NCBI GenBank assembly: GCA_950295325.1
Contig: OX485808.1
Span: 17,628,527-17,692,526, forward strand
DNA: 64,000 nucleotides
Origin: Polytrichum commune
Lineage: Eukaryota > Streptophyta > Polytrichopsida > Polytrichales > Polytrichaceae
Direction: 5' to 3'
Under the pieces are notes generated by a model. That model had not been told where the DNA came from. It did no database searches and was given only the letters and a program-made list of their open reading frames with translations. Position numbers and translations under genes: made by a program. Positions within the stretch are counted from its first letter, which is position 1; every line of letters starts with the position of its first letter. Shown piece by piece: positions 1 to 12,420 of this stretch.

Positions 1-139
1 TAGATGTATATATATATAGTAAAATGTGAAAGAACTGCAATTTCTAATATACCATTTATCATGTGACAACCTTCAACATGCAAGATTGCACATGTGTTGC
101 CTCATTTGCATTAATGTACTTCAATTTATCTACCACCGT

Positions 140-375
140 TAGCTTTCAAAAAACCTACAAAAACATAGCACTCATGCTTCAAAATATGCATAAAAATTTG
201 AAACATACATTTGACCTCCTAGACATTCAAAATACCAAAACCCACAAAAATAAAGATCTTGGGCTTCAAAATATGCATCAAACTTTGAGCATCCGCATAC
301 ATGTGACCACCTACACCTTCAAAATATCAAAACCCACAAAAACACAACACTTGGGCTTCATACCATGGATCAAAA
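140..375. repeat. degenerate tandem repeat, about 90-bp unit
   Basis: The phrase gcttcaaaatatgcat recurs at about 176 and 263, with a third degenerate copy at about 355. Each is preceded by a block close to aaaacccacaaaaa. Spacing is 87 and 92 bases, so this is a short degenerate tandem array of about three units. An open frame runs through it at 63-380, but it is low complexity and not a credible protein. Confidence 0.6.
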
Positions 376-3030
376 ATTAAACATTAGCACAAGTTGACCT
401 CCAAAATCAAATTCAAAGAATCAAACAAAGCCAAATCAAAAAGGAAGAAGATAAACTTACCTTGGAGATGATCATCTTAATACTACAACCAACACGACCA
501 AGCGTACCAACACCATGTGTACCAACGAGAAGAGGAGTTGAGGGGAGGGAAAATAACAACAATAGATAGTAGGGAGATGAAAGATGGCAATAACATTTTA
601 GGCTTTAGGGTTTCATATGTGTTGTGCTCTATAGTAACTACTACCTCTTTGGTGAATGCTACCATGTCATAATGATTGCACTCCAAAAAAACAATTTAGT
701 GGTCACTTTGCCACCCAAAATCTATACTCATAACATAGAAATAGCTACCCACTTGATGTCTACCTAGTGGCTACCGAAGTGGTGATGGCTACCATCTGTG
801 CCAAAATCCATAAAAAATTTATTATAAAAATGAATTTAAGTTAATGTCACCCGCTTTGTATTGTTTCATTTTCAAAACAACAATTGAATTGGCAATACCG
901 TTTAAAATGATAGTGAACTCAAAGGCACCTGCCACCACATGCTAGGGTTCATTTGGACACAATTTCTTCTAATGACCTCCAAACACTATTGAACATACTC
1001 ATTTAAATGTATTAAAAAACACACTTGAACATCAATTGTCACATAAGTCACATAAGTGTCATGTCACTAAACCATGGTTAAAATCTAGGGTTTATGGAAC
1101 TTACCATGGTTAAGGTCTCCAAAATAGATCTTGACCCCAAATGGCCTCCACTTTTGATCATTCACGCATGTGAGAGGAGGTGCTCACCTTGTTCATACTT
1201 ATTGAGGCACTAGATACATGCTAAATGTGGGAGAGTTTAAGGTAAACCACAAGAGGAGTATTCTACTTGGAATTACCCAATCATGGCAAAGGAATAGCGT
1301 TGAACGCTCATTTGTCATCTTGCACTAAGTGGAATAATTTGAAATGCCACAATACATTTGGATTTTGTTAATGGTATGTGACATGGATGACAACTGGATT
1401 TTGCTGTTATTTACCTTGTGTACGCGACTAATCTCAAATATTTGTTGGTTGGTTGCATGGGCACAAGTGAGCATGCCTTCCACACTTTCAATACATACAA
1501 TGGTGTATCTTGCTCAAGAGTTTTTTATACAATGTTATCGTATGAAGTTACTAGAAACTTGTATCCTAGTAAGACCTCCATATTTGTTAAGGTAATGTTA
1601 CATATGTTTTGTGGTGAAGCAAAGGACGTTTGCTCAAACTTGCAAGGTACGAGACATTCATACTCTAAACCTTATTGTTGGATATCATTGAAATATAGAG
1701 ACCCTAGGTATGGTATACATTTTTGCAAAGCACCTTAGCACAATATGTAAGTTGTGGATACCTCATCATGCACATACTTTAGCTATATTTGAGAACAAAT
1801 ATTATTTACCATGCAAACAAGTACATGATTACAAAGGTGAATGTTGGAAAAGAATATTGAAGGAGTCTAGGGAAAATCCCCACCCACCCACCCTTACATT
1901 GCAACGAAGAAGAGTTTGAAGGGTTTGGCCAATGAAAAGAGGAAGTTCAAGCTTTGAAAAATCAACGCTTTCTTGATCATCCTTTAGTGGCCTCGAAACC
2001 ACTACCTAATCGTTCATATTCTTCTGAAACTGCAGTGGAAGAAAACCGATTGACCAAAAATCAACATAGAATAAACAAAACATACATCAAAAAGACTGAA
2101 AGCGAACTATGTTATACTGAAATGTCTTTGCGTTTCTCATTGACATATATACTGTGCAAAACCTGGACATAGAAAAGGGGCATGAACTTAGTGACCTTCT
2201 GATTTGTGAGGTGAAACTGTTGCTTCCTTCAAAAACATCAAGGTGGTAGAATCACTTTAAGGCATGTTGAAACTTGAATCAATCTTGTTCATGCTAAACT
2301 TCAAGGTGCCCTTTGCTGCTCTTTTCTAATAATGCTTTCCTTGCTGATTTAGTAACGCCCCCTATCTGTAATGCTCGAATTTCATTAGTTCCTCTACAAA
2401 CCACTATCTCAACAAACAATGGTAACCCATATCATCAAGCAATGAGGATAATTTTAGATGATAACTACTTAAGGTAGAAATACCTAAACCGGTTAATCAC
2501 CCTTTCTCCGTGCATTAGACCGCTGTCATAATAATGAAGTGCCATTTCTGAAACCGATCATGGTGAGCCAGCAACTTCAATGCGTGTACACTTAATGTAG
2601 CCAACGGGAGTCAAGTTTGATGTACTCATGAGTTTGGTGATGTTATGTATGGAAATGCGGATTACTGTGTTCGGTGTAGGGAGAATCTAGTGAACGAGTA
2701 GGGGGTTTGACAACTTTCCACATTGAAAAATTGTGGAATTTTTTGTCCATGGCAAAAAAATAGAATGAAACAACTTGCATTCTTCATGAATCCTTCTCGT
2801 CTATCTTGGAAAATTATCTCATGATTGTAAGACCATATCTTCAATGCGAATCACCTTATCTTCACGGGTTATGGTATTTTTACCTTCGTACCTCCATTGG
2901 AAACTAAACACCTCGTTGTGTAGCGCCTTCCAACACTGCCCTAGCAAATGCAACACCTTAAACACCTACAAATTTGGCATGACAAGGAAGATTTAAACCT
3001 TCAATATCCGTTGGTTCATGTTGGACCACT
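376..3030. other. geneless AT-rich stretch
   Basis: I see no gene I can support. Overlapping plus-strand frames at 1344-1738 read a few tens of residues without matching any family I recognise; they could be a decayed transposon fragment but nothing in them proves it. Confidence 0.4.
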
Positions 3031-3185
3031 GGAGGGGCTATCACACCGGCCGCTTATGGCACCATCCGTTGGCATCTCTGACTGTAATAGTGTGAAAAAC
3101 GGTGGGCCAACATTTGTCTCTCAACATAATCCCCAACAATTTCACGGCTAGAACTGGACAGAAAGTTTGGTGTGATCGGAGCATG
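3030..3185 (-). repeat. family K repeat, inverted single copy
   Basis: Read on the minus strand, this block matches the tandem repeat at 62961-63494. It shares the run around gtgaaattgttggggat, the following tgttggcccacc and tttcacactatta, and the later gacggatgg and gccggtgtgat. The element family and its ends are unknown to me. Confidence 0.65.
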
Positions 3186-3199
3186 ACTTCTACTAAGCG

Positions 3200-5750
3200 C
3201 AAACATAGCATTGCAATACGCATACATATGTGATGCCAAGATGTGCAATCATATATATATATATAGATAGATAGGCAAATGGAGCAAGGACGGCAACCGG
3301 CATTGTTTTATATGCATGCATGCTCCCAAATGTGTAAGCGCTTCTTGCATCCCAACACCACATTGTCTTATTCTCGGCTGCTAGTGAATATTAATTTGTG
3401 CTATCACATACAAGGGAATGCATTGTGTGAGTAGCACTTGGGAGGTAAAACAAGATCCTAGAAAGAAATCCGAATAGTGCTCCAAGTAGCCACACCTGCA
3501 TTGAGAGAACTCACAATTTTGACAAAGCAAAACGACGTGCCATGGCCAAGGCATTTCATGATTTTATTTTATTTTTGAATTATTGATTATTATCATGGAA
3601 GGTTAAAAGCATGGTTCATCAGAATTGATTCAAGCATCGGATTGATAACCTCGGTGCTACCAAGCAACTATATCGCTAAGATAGCAGCTAGGGTTACATC
3701 ATATAAATATCCACCTTCCCGGAAACTTGTTTCCATCCCATATCCATTTGTCCTCAAGTATTATGCATGCATCTCTAGATCCACATCCCTTCAACAGTCA
3801 ACCTAACATGATATGCATAAAGGTGTCATATAGAGACACATGAACAACTTAGCAACACTTTCATACGTCTTCAAATACACACTTCTATGTAGACAGTGGT
3901 TGTTTCAAAGAGCTAGTGATGAAAATAACTTGTCAAGTTAGAATTCGAATTCTCCTTATAAGTTGCTTAAAAAATACACAATGAAAGAGTGGCGCAACCA
4001 GACATTATGATATAATTACATGTCATTATACAGCCACCCCACAAGAAAAAAAAAAAATTGTTCGTCCTTATCCTCATGTAGCAAATCCTATTGAGCAAGG
4101 TTGCCCACAATTTCCATGATGAGTTATAGAAAATATCAAACAACAAGGTGAGGTTTCACAACATGAGGTGACAGTGAGGTGCCTCTCCTCCAAAATAAAC
4201 TAAAATAAAAATAACGCATGTAGCCAGGTACCTGCGTGACTGAGAGCCCTTTGGCCAATTGTTGATCACGTTACCGTGATGCAACTATAGGTGTGATGCC
4301 TCTTGCGAGGAGGGCTCTTTTGGTGTATCCTATAAGTTTTTCACTTTTCTTAAGGGGGGGGGATAGGTGGTTGTTTGTTTTCAAGTTTCCTTTTGTTTAG
4401 GATAAGGTATGTGAGGTATTTGATTGCATTTTGGTGGATATTTTGCATGAGGGTTTTGATAGCTTGTTTTGGGATTTTAATGTTTGTAAGTTTGTTAATG
4501 GAGTGTTCGTGTATGGCTCCTCTTACTCCTGCTGTGATGATAATGGGGGGGTTTGTTTACCATCCATTTCTTAGTGCTCCAATTATATCGAGAAATCAGA
4601 GGAAACCAGCTTGAGAACATTTCAAGGTCTCAGAAGAAAAATAAAATGTTACCACATGATACTCATATATATATATATATATATATATGTAATAGCTCCC
4701 GAGGCTCCATGAAGGTACGTCGAAAGGGTTTCCGGTCAACACTAATATTTGCAAATTCATGAGGTAAAGAGCGACATTGTCATCTTCACGTGAAGTGGCA
4801 AGAGAACTGACATTCTGCGCTATTAATGCTACAGAATCTTAAAGTCCATAAGACGACATACAATGTGATCACAGTCCGGGGCGTTCTATACAAAAATTGG
4901 TACTTTTCCTACCTTTTATAAAGAGGTTTGGATTATTTTCTTTTTACTCGGAAGCTACCGAAAGCCAGTTTATTTTTATTTTTTTCCTCAGTTAAATTTC
5001 TGCATTTACCTTTACCATTCAGTGATTTTCTTAGTTTCTAAATTTTATTTTGGTACGTTTTCGAAGTTATGTATAGTAAGTTTGGTTTATATATATATAA
5101 TTGGTGTTATGCTTTTAATGGGGTGAATTTGTGTTGAAAGAAATCCCAAGTATCCCTTGAAGGAGTTGAACCTTGCCAAGTCCCCACCATCTTGGGGACA
5201 AGGATGTAGCCTTTGAAAAATGTATGGATCTAAAGAGGGTGCAAACATTTTTTAGAGGTTGGTTAGTATAATAATACGTGCAACATTTAAACTAATCTAC
5301 ATGCAACCTAGTCCCTTCGGCTACTTGCCTATAATAATAAATTACTCTCAGTAAATAACCCAAACTATGATGCCTCAACCTGCCATATTGCTCATCTATT
5401 CTCCCTTGAACCGGTCGATTTCCGACCTCGACAATTTTACATTGGTACCTCATCCCAATCATTGCGAACTCATTCGGAAATCTCCAAAAGAAATTTGGCT
5501 AGCTTGTAACTAAACCTCAATACTCCCCGTACATTGGTTGTGATACACCCAAGGAGCAGAGGATAGCATTTCAAGCAAGGTAAGCAAACCTTGAATGAAC
5601 ACTTTTAGCTTTGCATCCACTTCTCGTAGGATATAAAACAATACATTAGTGAGAAATGATACACAAATCCAAATCATGGCTGTATCTAATTTCCTCATAT
5701 GAAATATCTTATTCATTATCAAAGTGAAGATTCTCGAGCTCATTAAATAG
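3200..5750. other. geneless stretch with AT microsatellites
   Basis: No gene is supported. Simple repeats include (AT)n at about 3248-3266, 4664-4689 and 5088-5100, and a G run near 4357-4364. The remainder is AT-rich sequence without recognisable coding potential. Confidence 0.4.
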
Positions 5751-7235
5751 TCATAGAGGTCTCCCTAGTTATGTTGATTATTGGGCCTAGAATTTGTAAA
5801 AACCTAGAACTCAAATGCAAAAACCTCACAAGAATGGACAAGGTAGTCATTGAGGACTTTTACAATGGATGAAAACGTGAATTGGATGGAACTAGCACAT
5901 CTATTGTCATTCTTTTTTGTAAACCCTTGGGCCTTTTTAAAAAAAAATTAATACATCTACCTCTACTTCAACATTCTTAATAACCTATTTAAATGTACAC
6001 ACTAGAGAGAAAAAATACATCTCCCTAATGTATACTATGTACGTTAATGCGTCAAATAATACCCCTTCTTACACTCATGTTAGTTCATACGTGGTATGAA
6101 TAGTCCACCCCCCATGGTGAGTGTACCTCTCATTCATCCAACATAGAAGCCCTAAAATAATATACACACACCCGAAGGTTTTTTTTGTAAAGTTGATGTG
6201 ACATCAGAATTAGCTTGAAAGACCCCAAATTGATCTATTCAAGACCATTTGAATCAACAAAAATATAATGGAGTCAACTTTTGATGTTGGATGGATGAAA
6301 GGTACACTCGTATATGGTAATACCTCCTCTCCATAGCGCACTTGTAGTAGTTTTGTAGTTGAACCAACCTATGAGCACGTACCATACATGAAATGCATGT
6401 TGTGTTTCATCTCCATGCAACATTCTTTGAATTTTCAACGAGCACCTAACATTAATTACCATTTTCCAACAACATTAATAACCATTTTACCCTACGGTAG
6501 AAGCATCTATCGCGGACACTTTGACAACTATGCATGAGGGTGGACTCTTCATTGGGAACCTAAATTCATGCATGGGTCACTATGAAATTAAATCCTCTAC
6601 AATTCACAAGAAGTTTGTAAAGGAAAACAAGTGTACACATACCAATAGCACGCTAGACAATGAACTCATATATTTATATTAAAGATTTTTAGTGTAATAA
6701 TAAATGCCTCCTCTACATAAACAAAATATTAAATATAAATTCCACTTTCACTTTCCAATAAGAAAGTCATTGAACGTTTTTTCATCCATAGCATGTAACT
6801 TAACGATTGCATCAAGCAAACAAACATAAATGCAAAATAACTTAGCCATAATTCAGAGAGCATAACCCAAGGAAGCCCATGAGCGCTCCAGGAGCCTTCA
6901 ATTTGTAAAAACCTGTAATCCAAATGCAAACCCCAACTAGAATGGACAAGTCACAGGGTGGTCATTGAGGACTATTATGATCTGACAACAATACATGAAA
7001 CGTGAATTGGATAGAACGAACACATTTATTTGTCAAATCTTTCTCTAAAACCTAATTCCTCTTTTGTACATCTACTTTTACTTCAACATTCTTAATAGCC
7101 TTTTTAAATGTATACACTAGAGAACAATAATACCTCTCCCTTACGTAACCCATGTATGCTAATACCTCAAATAATACCTAGTCTTGCACTCATGTTGGCA
7201 TACATGGTATGAAGAGTCCACCCATGGAGTGTGAA
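5750..7235. repeat. family J direct duplication with intervening sequence
   Basis: Bases about 5790-6118 and 6905-7225 are diverged direct copies. Both contain, in order, tttgtaaaaacct, agaatggacaag, cattgaggact, aacgtgaattggat, cttcaacattcttaata, aatgtayacactagaga and gtccaccc. Sequence between them at about 6525-6720 reappears inverted at 43920-44150. This suggests one larger dispersed element in several broken copies. Confidence 0.6.
6123..6305. mobile_element. family B short inverted-repeat element (MITE-like)
   Basis: The left end reads gtacctctcattcatccaac and the right end carries the inverse, gttggatggatgaaaggtac. No coding sequence lies inside. Other copies sit at 10187-10394, 10441-11068 (interrupted), 35461-35585 (partial) and 45285-45494. 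Size and structure suit a non-autonomous DNA transposon; the superfamily cannot be named. Confidence 0.7.
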
Positions 7236-7653
7236 TCAACATAACATTATTGAACTTATCCCCTTTGCACTATTTATAAAAAGGATGGGTAATAGGCTAG
7301 ACACCATGTCCCAAATCTCTATTCGTTATTTCATACAAATCATTCTCAATAAAAGAAAAAATGAAATGAAACAAGCCCACCACCCCAATTAATATAGGCA
7401 ATGACAAACTTACTATTAACTAACAAAGTAATCACCGGTCCACCTATTAACATAGGCATACAACCCCCTTTACTCCCCAAGACCCGATGGGCTCAAGAAG
7501 GAGGAGGTGAACAAACATTGCATGTCAATGTTAGCTGCATTGAATTCTTATTTATTTTTCCCCTTTTTCTATTTGGAGGGGTAGTTTAGTGAGAAAAATA
7601 AGTGTGCTTCTCTTGACGAAGCGTTGGTTTACAATTGCAAACAAAACTGAGTA

Positions 7654-9055
7654 TGTTGTACACAAAGTCAACTTCGGCTCCCATTGTCAACCGTTTCAAA
7701 TTAGAAAACAAAGTGATGAAGTGATCAAAGCAAGAGTCCAAGTAATTAATTGCATAAATGTGAAACTAAAAAGTGAAAAGGGTTTAGGGTTTCTAAAATA
7801 GGAAATGTCAAAATGCTTAGGGTTACAATAATCGTTTTTGTTCACTGCTACTCTTCCAACATCGACATCTTTGTATGCATTGTGTAGTTGAGAACGTCGT
7901 GAAATTTCTTGTGCATTGTGTAGCCTTGGTTCCATGATACGTGAGGTGCAATTTGTAGAATTGTTTGTAGCCATATGCCTCCGTTGTCTCAAGAATATAA
8001 TCACCAAGCTTTGGTGCAACTTAGAAGCGGTGTTTCTACTCGCAAAGTTGTCGCCTTAGTGGGCAAAAACCAATCTTATGTAGTGCATATGAGGAAGGAT
8101 GTAGGGGGCAAGATTGAGAGACAAAGAGGAGAGCGTCCAAAACTTCTTGTAGACTGAGAAAAGAGGAGTTGTGTCACTCTTGTTACTGAAGGTCAACTTG
8201 GAATTGCATTTGCGACAACAAAACAACTTTCATCTAAAATAGTTAAATTGTTGTCTGACATTTGTGAGGCGTGTTTTGAGAGAGTTTGGATTGGATGCAC
8301 AAGTGCAGCAAAGGAAACCATTTATGGGTCGTAAACATGCTCTCGCACACTTGAGGTTTGCTCAAAGGTATGAGAATTGGACCATTGATGATTGGAAACG
8401 CCTGATTTTTGGTGACGAAACAAAGATAATTAAGTTTAACTCAAATGATAGGTTGTGGTGTTGGATTGGAGATGGAGAATGCGTTGGACTTCAACATGTC
8501 CATTAGACTATGAAGCATGGGTTGGTGATGATTTGGGGGATGAATGATGGCTTTTGGGCCGGGAGCATGGTACACAATTCAAGGTAGGATGGATAGGCAT
8601 ATGTACAAATTTATTTTAGATAAAATCTTGTATAAAATTTCCACTATACAAAATTACACTATGGATTCAAGTAGGTTGGTTTTTCAATGGGATAATGATC
8701 CCAAGCACATGCCAAGATCATGCAAGAATGGTTGGCATCACAACCATTTCAACTCCTTGAATGGCCTGCACAATCTCTGGATTTGAATCCCATTGAACAC
8801 TTATGGGCACTTCTCAAACGGCACTCGAACAAATTTACGACACCTCCAAGAGGTATCCAAGAATTATGGGAGCGTGTGTGTTCAATGTATTTCGATTTTA
8901 GTGAACAAAATTGCATGGTGCTTTATGAGAGCATGCCATGAAGAATTCATGTTGTGATGAAGAGTAGGGGTTATTAGACCAATTACTAAAGATTTTGTAG
9001 GCAACTTGAACAATACTGAGTATTTGTATATAGTTTCTCATTTGACTTTGCAACA
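7654..9055 (+). mobile_element. Tc1-type DNA transposon, decayed
   Basis: About 1.4 kb with remnants of a Tc1/mariner transposase inside. Probable ends are TGTTGTACACAAAGTCAA at 7654 and its diverged inverse, ttgactttgcaaca, ending at 9055. Each end abuts a TA (7652-7653 and 9056-9057), the target duplicated by Tc1/mariner elements. Ends are inferred by eye and the terminal repeats differ by an indel, so boundaries are less sure than the transposase identity. Confidence 0.65.
7975..8941 (+). pseudogene. Tc1-type (DD34E-like) transposase, frameshifted
   Basis: The coding region is broken into pieces in different frames. An N-terminal helix-turn-helix-like segment at 7975-8157 ends at a stop. 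At 8264-8506 a segment has FGDETKI, the first catalytic Asp. At 8544-8786 a segment has WDNDPKH, the second Asp. At 8720-8941 a frame-shifted segment has DLNPIEHLW with the catalytic Glu, then ELWERV. Counting across the frameshift gives about 33-34 residues from the second Asp to the Glu, so DD34E as in Tc1 elements, not the DD39D usual for plant mariner-like elements. The copy cannot encode a working enzyme. The C-terminal GIQELWERV wording resembles fungal Tc1 transposases as I recall them. Confidence 0.85.
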
Positions 9056-9865
9056 TACTTTCTTACTATCAATATACTGTGAAAGTTTGCATACATGTGC
9101 ACAAATTTGTGCAATATCATATCCAATTTTCAAATCTAAAAAAAGAACATGTATATTGCTCGTGGTTGTCTGTTGAAGATGAGTTTGTTCAAAGTGTACC
9201 TAGTATTGTTTGTCAATGTATATAAACATAATTTCATAAAGATCGAGGCTCTTAACCCTTCAAAGTCCGGGCTGGGTGGGGTGGGGGGGTTACTAATAAG
9301 GTTTACATGACCATTTGTACAGCCCCTAACAAGACTTAAGTTCAAATACTACTTGATATACGATATTGAATATACATTTAATATAACTAACCTATTACAA
9401 ATATGAAGCGACAAATATGATCAAATCAGTATGTACTCGAGATTTGAGTCACATATTTAAACTTGGATTTGCATGGATTTTCTATAACACTATGAATACA
9501 TCCTAACCTAGAGGTTTATCAACTCCCAACCTCTCTTCATCAAGCTCCGACCAAAAGATGGTTGTTTTTGAAACAAACTCATTATTGTTCTTACAATTCT
9601 ATTCACAAGATTCGTAGTCCAACTACAAAAGAAGCTCCGACATATTCCAAACAACACTTCATCGTAACCCATGACCCATGATAATCTGCATCCCAACATG
9701 TGCTAATCAAGCTTAGATCAAGGGTTGTTGGTTTTAGAAATTGACTCACTCTTGTTCTTATATTTCTAATCTCAAGTCCAAATGCACAATAATTATCGAC
9801 ACTTTTCAACATTTTGACATAATTAAATAAATAACTAACTAACGTCAGGCAATTTGACGTGATTT

Positions 9866-10050
9866 TGAGCATGTTGGCCCTACCTTGCTCAAGAATCCTC
9901 TCGGTATTGGGTGGGGTTTACTGCCTACCTAGCTAGTGTCTTTCCATCAAGTAGAGAGAAGATTTCACAACGGGAATCAAACCGCCGACCACTCCATTTG
10001 GAAATGGGTACCTCTCCACTATCAACCGGTAGTTTAGGGTCATCTTGGAC
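9866..10050 (-). mobile_element. tRNA-derived SINE-like repeat, copy 1
   Basis: Read on the minus strand, this begins with gtccaagatgaccctaaact and has a pol III box-B-like GGTTTGATTCCC (9972-9983), then cttctctctacttga. The same sequence occurs at 11995-12252 and 34918-35094. The box A match upstream of box B is weak. It is too diverged from a cloverleaf to be a tRNA gene. Confidence 0.6.
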
Positions 10051-10186
10051 TTAGGCAACATTTTGACATATTATGTTCTCACCTGGGAATTCCAACATTT
10101 TTTGACATGGGGATCACATAACCAACCCACAAATGACCCAACCTACAATCTTCAAGTACAAACTTACGATTTAAAAGAGGGAATTT

Positions 10187-10394
10187 CTGCATGCAAGCGT
10201 ACCTTTCATCCACCAACATAAATACCATGAACTAATATGCAATCCGAATGGTATTAAATTTAGTTGATTAAACACCAAGATGCAATAGAACTCGCAATTG
10301 GTCTAGTCCAAGTCATTTGAGATGACTTGGTCACAAACCTTCAAGGGTCAAGATTTTACATAAGATGGGTGAGAGGCACGTTCATTTGCGATAC
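10187..10394. mobile_element. family B element, diverged copy
   Basis: The left part reads gcgtacctttcatccaccaa and the right part is the inverse, gatgggtgagaggcacg. The interior shares the tatgcaatccgaatggt segment with the other B copies. No coding content. Confidence 0.55.
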
Positions 10395-10500
10395 TTCTTA
10401 CTCTCCATTGGGTTATACAATAAGGCATGCAAACCTTGGAGAGAGGGAATTATCGTATCCAAAAGTACCTCTCACACATCCAACATAAAAACCTTGAAAT

Positions 10501-10575
10501 AGTATGCAGCCTGAAGGTTCCTAATTGGGAAAGCAACCTTCGGGTTGCATACTATAACATTGCTTTCCCAATTAG
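10501..10575. repeat. two interlocked inverted repeats
   Basis: Arm a, AGTATGCAGCCTGAAGGT (10501-10518), pairs with its near-inverse at 10536-10553. Arm b, CTAATTGGGAAAGCAA (10521-10536), pairs perfectly with 10560-10575. The arms run a-b-a'-b', an interleaved order rather than nested. It lies at the B/I junction. Confidence 0.8.
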
Positions 10576-10972
10576 TGAGGGAGGGGTAATAGTGCGTGTG
10601 GGAGTTCAATGATGTGATACTAAATTTCTTTACGCTATGACATTAGTGCCATCAAAAAACCTAGGAAGCATTGTTCATCTCAACAATATTCCCTAAAAAT
10701 ACTATTCATTGAAAGTACCGACACTTTTCATCCTAGTACTATTCACTAACAAGCATGTGTTTGCATATGACTTTTATTTTATTTTATTTTTATCACTCTT
10801 CAAGCACATTAGAGCACACACTAGTCTTCTCGAAATATATGGTAAATGAGCTTGTGTGCATGAATTTAGAATCACTCAATGAAAAAATTCAGCCCACACT
10901 AATTTTGAGACGTGACAAAATAGTGCATGTTTCGAGATTCAGTACCGCACGTAGTAATTGCGATAATCAACG
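10557..10972. mobile_element. family I element, copy 1
   Basis: It matches 23885-24295 over most of its length, including cctaggaagcattgttcatc, aatactattcat, gaaatatatggtaa and caaaatagtgcatgttt. Its termini are inverted: ttgctttcccaattagtg on the left against the taattgcgataatcaa type on the right. No open frame has recognisable content. Confidence 0.65.
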
Positions 10973-11514
10973 TAGTTTTGAAAGTATGCTTGAGGTCATT
11001 TGAGATGAAGCAACCAATAGGAGGTCAAGTTTTGATGTTGGATGGATGAGAGGTACGCTCGTATATACAGAAAGTAAGGGTTAGTTTCCATGTAGGCCGC
11101 TCGCCCACTAGATTCTAGTGGGCAAGTGATCTTTGTGTAAATCTTGTTGTCATTTAAGCTGACTGGGCACCTCGTGTTGAAGGGGCCACGTAAGCGTTCC
11201 AAAACGCATTGGCCCTAAATTTCTAGTACATAAGTTACCTTACATTTGTGTTTCCAACGAAATGCATCTTGTCCTTGGGCTTTGAAGCCAAATTTTGTTG
11301 GGTTGTGGGACCTGCAAACAGCCAGTGGCAAGGGACTCGGTTTTTTTCTTAATAAATTTACTCTAATGTGGCCAAAAAACATATTGCCATGATGACCTGA
11401 CAGCCTGCGGTGTGAGAAATTCGAGGAGGCTTCCTTGAGCCGGGATTAAATGACTCATCCCGGGAACATGCCCGTAAATTTTGCATAGGGTGAGGTAAGT
11501 TAGTGTGGGTGTTA

Positions 11515-11790
11515 TGCGGTTCCTTCCTCATGTTCTCTCAACTTCTACGGATTAGATTTACATCATTAAACATGTGTTGCGTTAGCGAATCTACAATGAA
11601 GCATCAACAAGATTCAAATTGAGAATCGGATGTCCCCCTTTTTTAGTTATGGTTACCGGAAGTGCATGTGGTGTTGTTGATTCCGTATCTGAAAACATGG
11701 GTGCTTCCAATCGTGTTCGCTATTGAGTGTGGAGTAGTTGATAAAATCTGAAGATGTGTCTTCTACGAGTGTTTGTTCTTTGATCCTCGC
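11515..11790 (-). repeat. family A repeat arm (minus orientation)
   Basis: Read on the minus strand it follows the same order as 45595-45890: atcaaagaacaaacactcgt, a tag close to acacatcttcagat, ctactccacactcaatagc, cttccggtaaccataact, and a final run with gagaacatgaggaaggaac. Family A also occurs at 21315-21965, 22495-22765 and 50786-51020. Confidence 0.65.
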
Positions 11791-11904
11791 CTGACCACAC
11801 ACACCAACCCCCAACATGTGTGTTTGATTTAGAGAAATAACCGAATTACGCTTGTAAACCTCAATACATTGGTCCATGTGCCCTTCCACAAAGTTAGTAT
11901 GTCC

Positions 11905-12420
11905 AATGAATGGGGAGAACCGATTGATCATTACAAATGAACTCGTTGAGTTTGAGAAATAACTACAGTAGTTCAAATAAATAAATATCAACGTAGGGCA
12001 ATCCAATGTGAATTTGAGCGTGTTGGCCCTACCCTGCTCAAGAATCCTCTTGGTGCATGGCGGGGTTTATTGATTACCTTGTGGTGGGTGGGCTCTTGGC
12101 TTCCTACTTACCTAGCTAGTGTTTTTTTTTTTTTTTGGTCAAGTAGAGAGAAGATTTCACAACGGGAATCGAACCACCAACCACTCCATTTGGAAATGGG
12201 TGCCTCTCCACTTATCACCCAATAGTTTAGGGTCATCTTAGACCATAAGTGGATCAACGTCAAGACTTCATGGATATTACCTATCGTTTTAGAGGAATTT
12301 ATGGAATATACCTCAAATTACAAAAAGAAAAACTAGATGTGACATGTAGCTGCTTAGACTTGGGAGCACTAGGATTTTGACCGATTATGCCCAAAAATCT
12401 CCCCCGGGCATTGAGTAACT
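11905..12420. mobile_element. family C inverted-repeat element interrupted by a SINE
   Basis: Family C sequence starts at ggggagaaccgattgatcat and stops at 11994. It resumes at 12253 with atcaacgtcaagacttcatg and ends with ttatgcccaaaaatctcccc. A further C arm lies at 12770-12955. The 8-base atcaacgt flanks the inserted SINE on both sides. Confidence 0.65.
11995..12252 (-). mobile_element. tRNA-derived SINE-like repeat, copy 2, with 8-bp target duplication
   Basis: It is flanked by atcaacgt at 11987-11994 and 12253-12260. On the minus strand a perfect box B, GGTTCGATTCCC (12164-12175), follows the 5' part. An A run (plus-strand T run at 12121-12136) lies inside. It sits within a family C element, which confirms insertion. 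Confidence 0.65.

Larger units (their letters stand above)
10441..11068. mobile_element. family B element interrupted by a family I element
   Basis: The left B end is at 10441-10518 and the right B end, gttggatggatgagaggtac, finishes near 11056-11068. Between them sits about 415 bp of unrelated sequence (10557-10972) that also occurs alone at 23885-24295. The order shows family I inserted into an existing family B copy. Confidence 0.65.

Noticed and set aside
1344-1738. Possible decayed transposase reading frames
   Set aside because: Two overlapping frames look somewhat protein-like, but no catalytic motif or family signature is visible.
12164-12175. tRNA gene suggested by the GGTTCGATTCCC box
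   Set aside because: The surrounding sequence does not fold as a cloverleaf and the whole block is repeated elsewhere, so it is a SINE promoter remnant.
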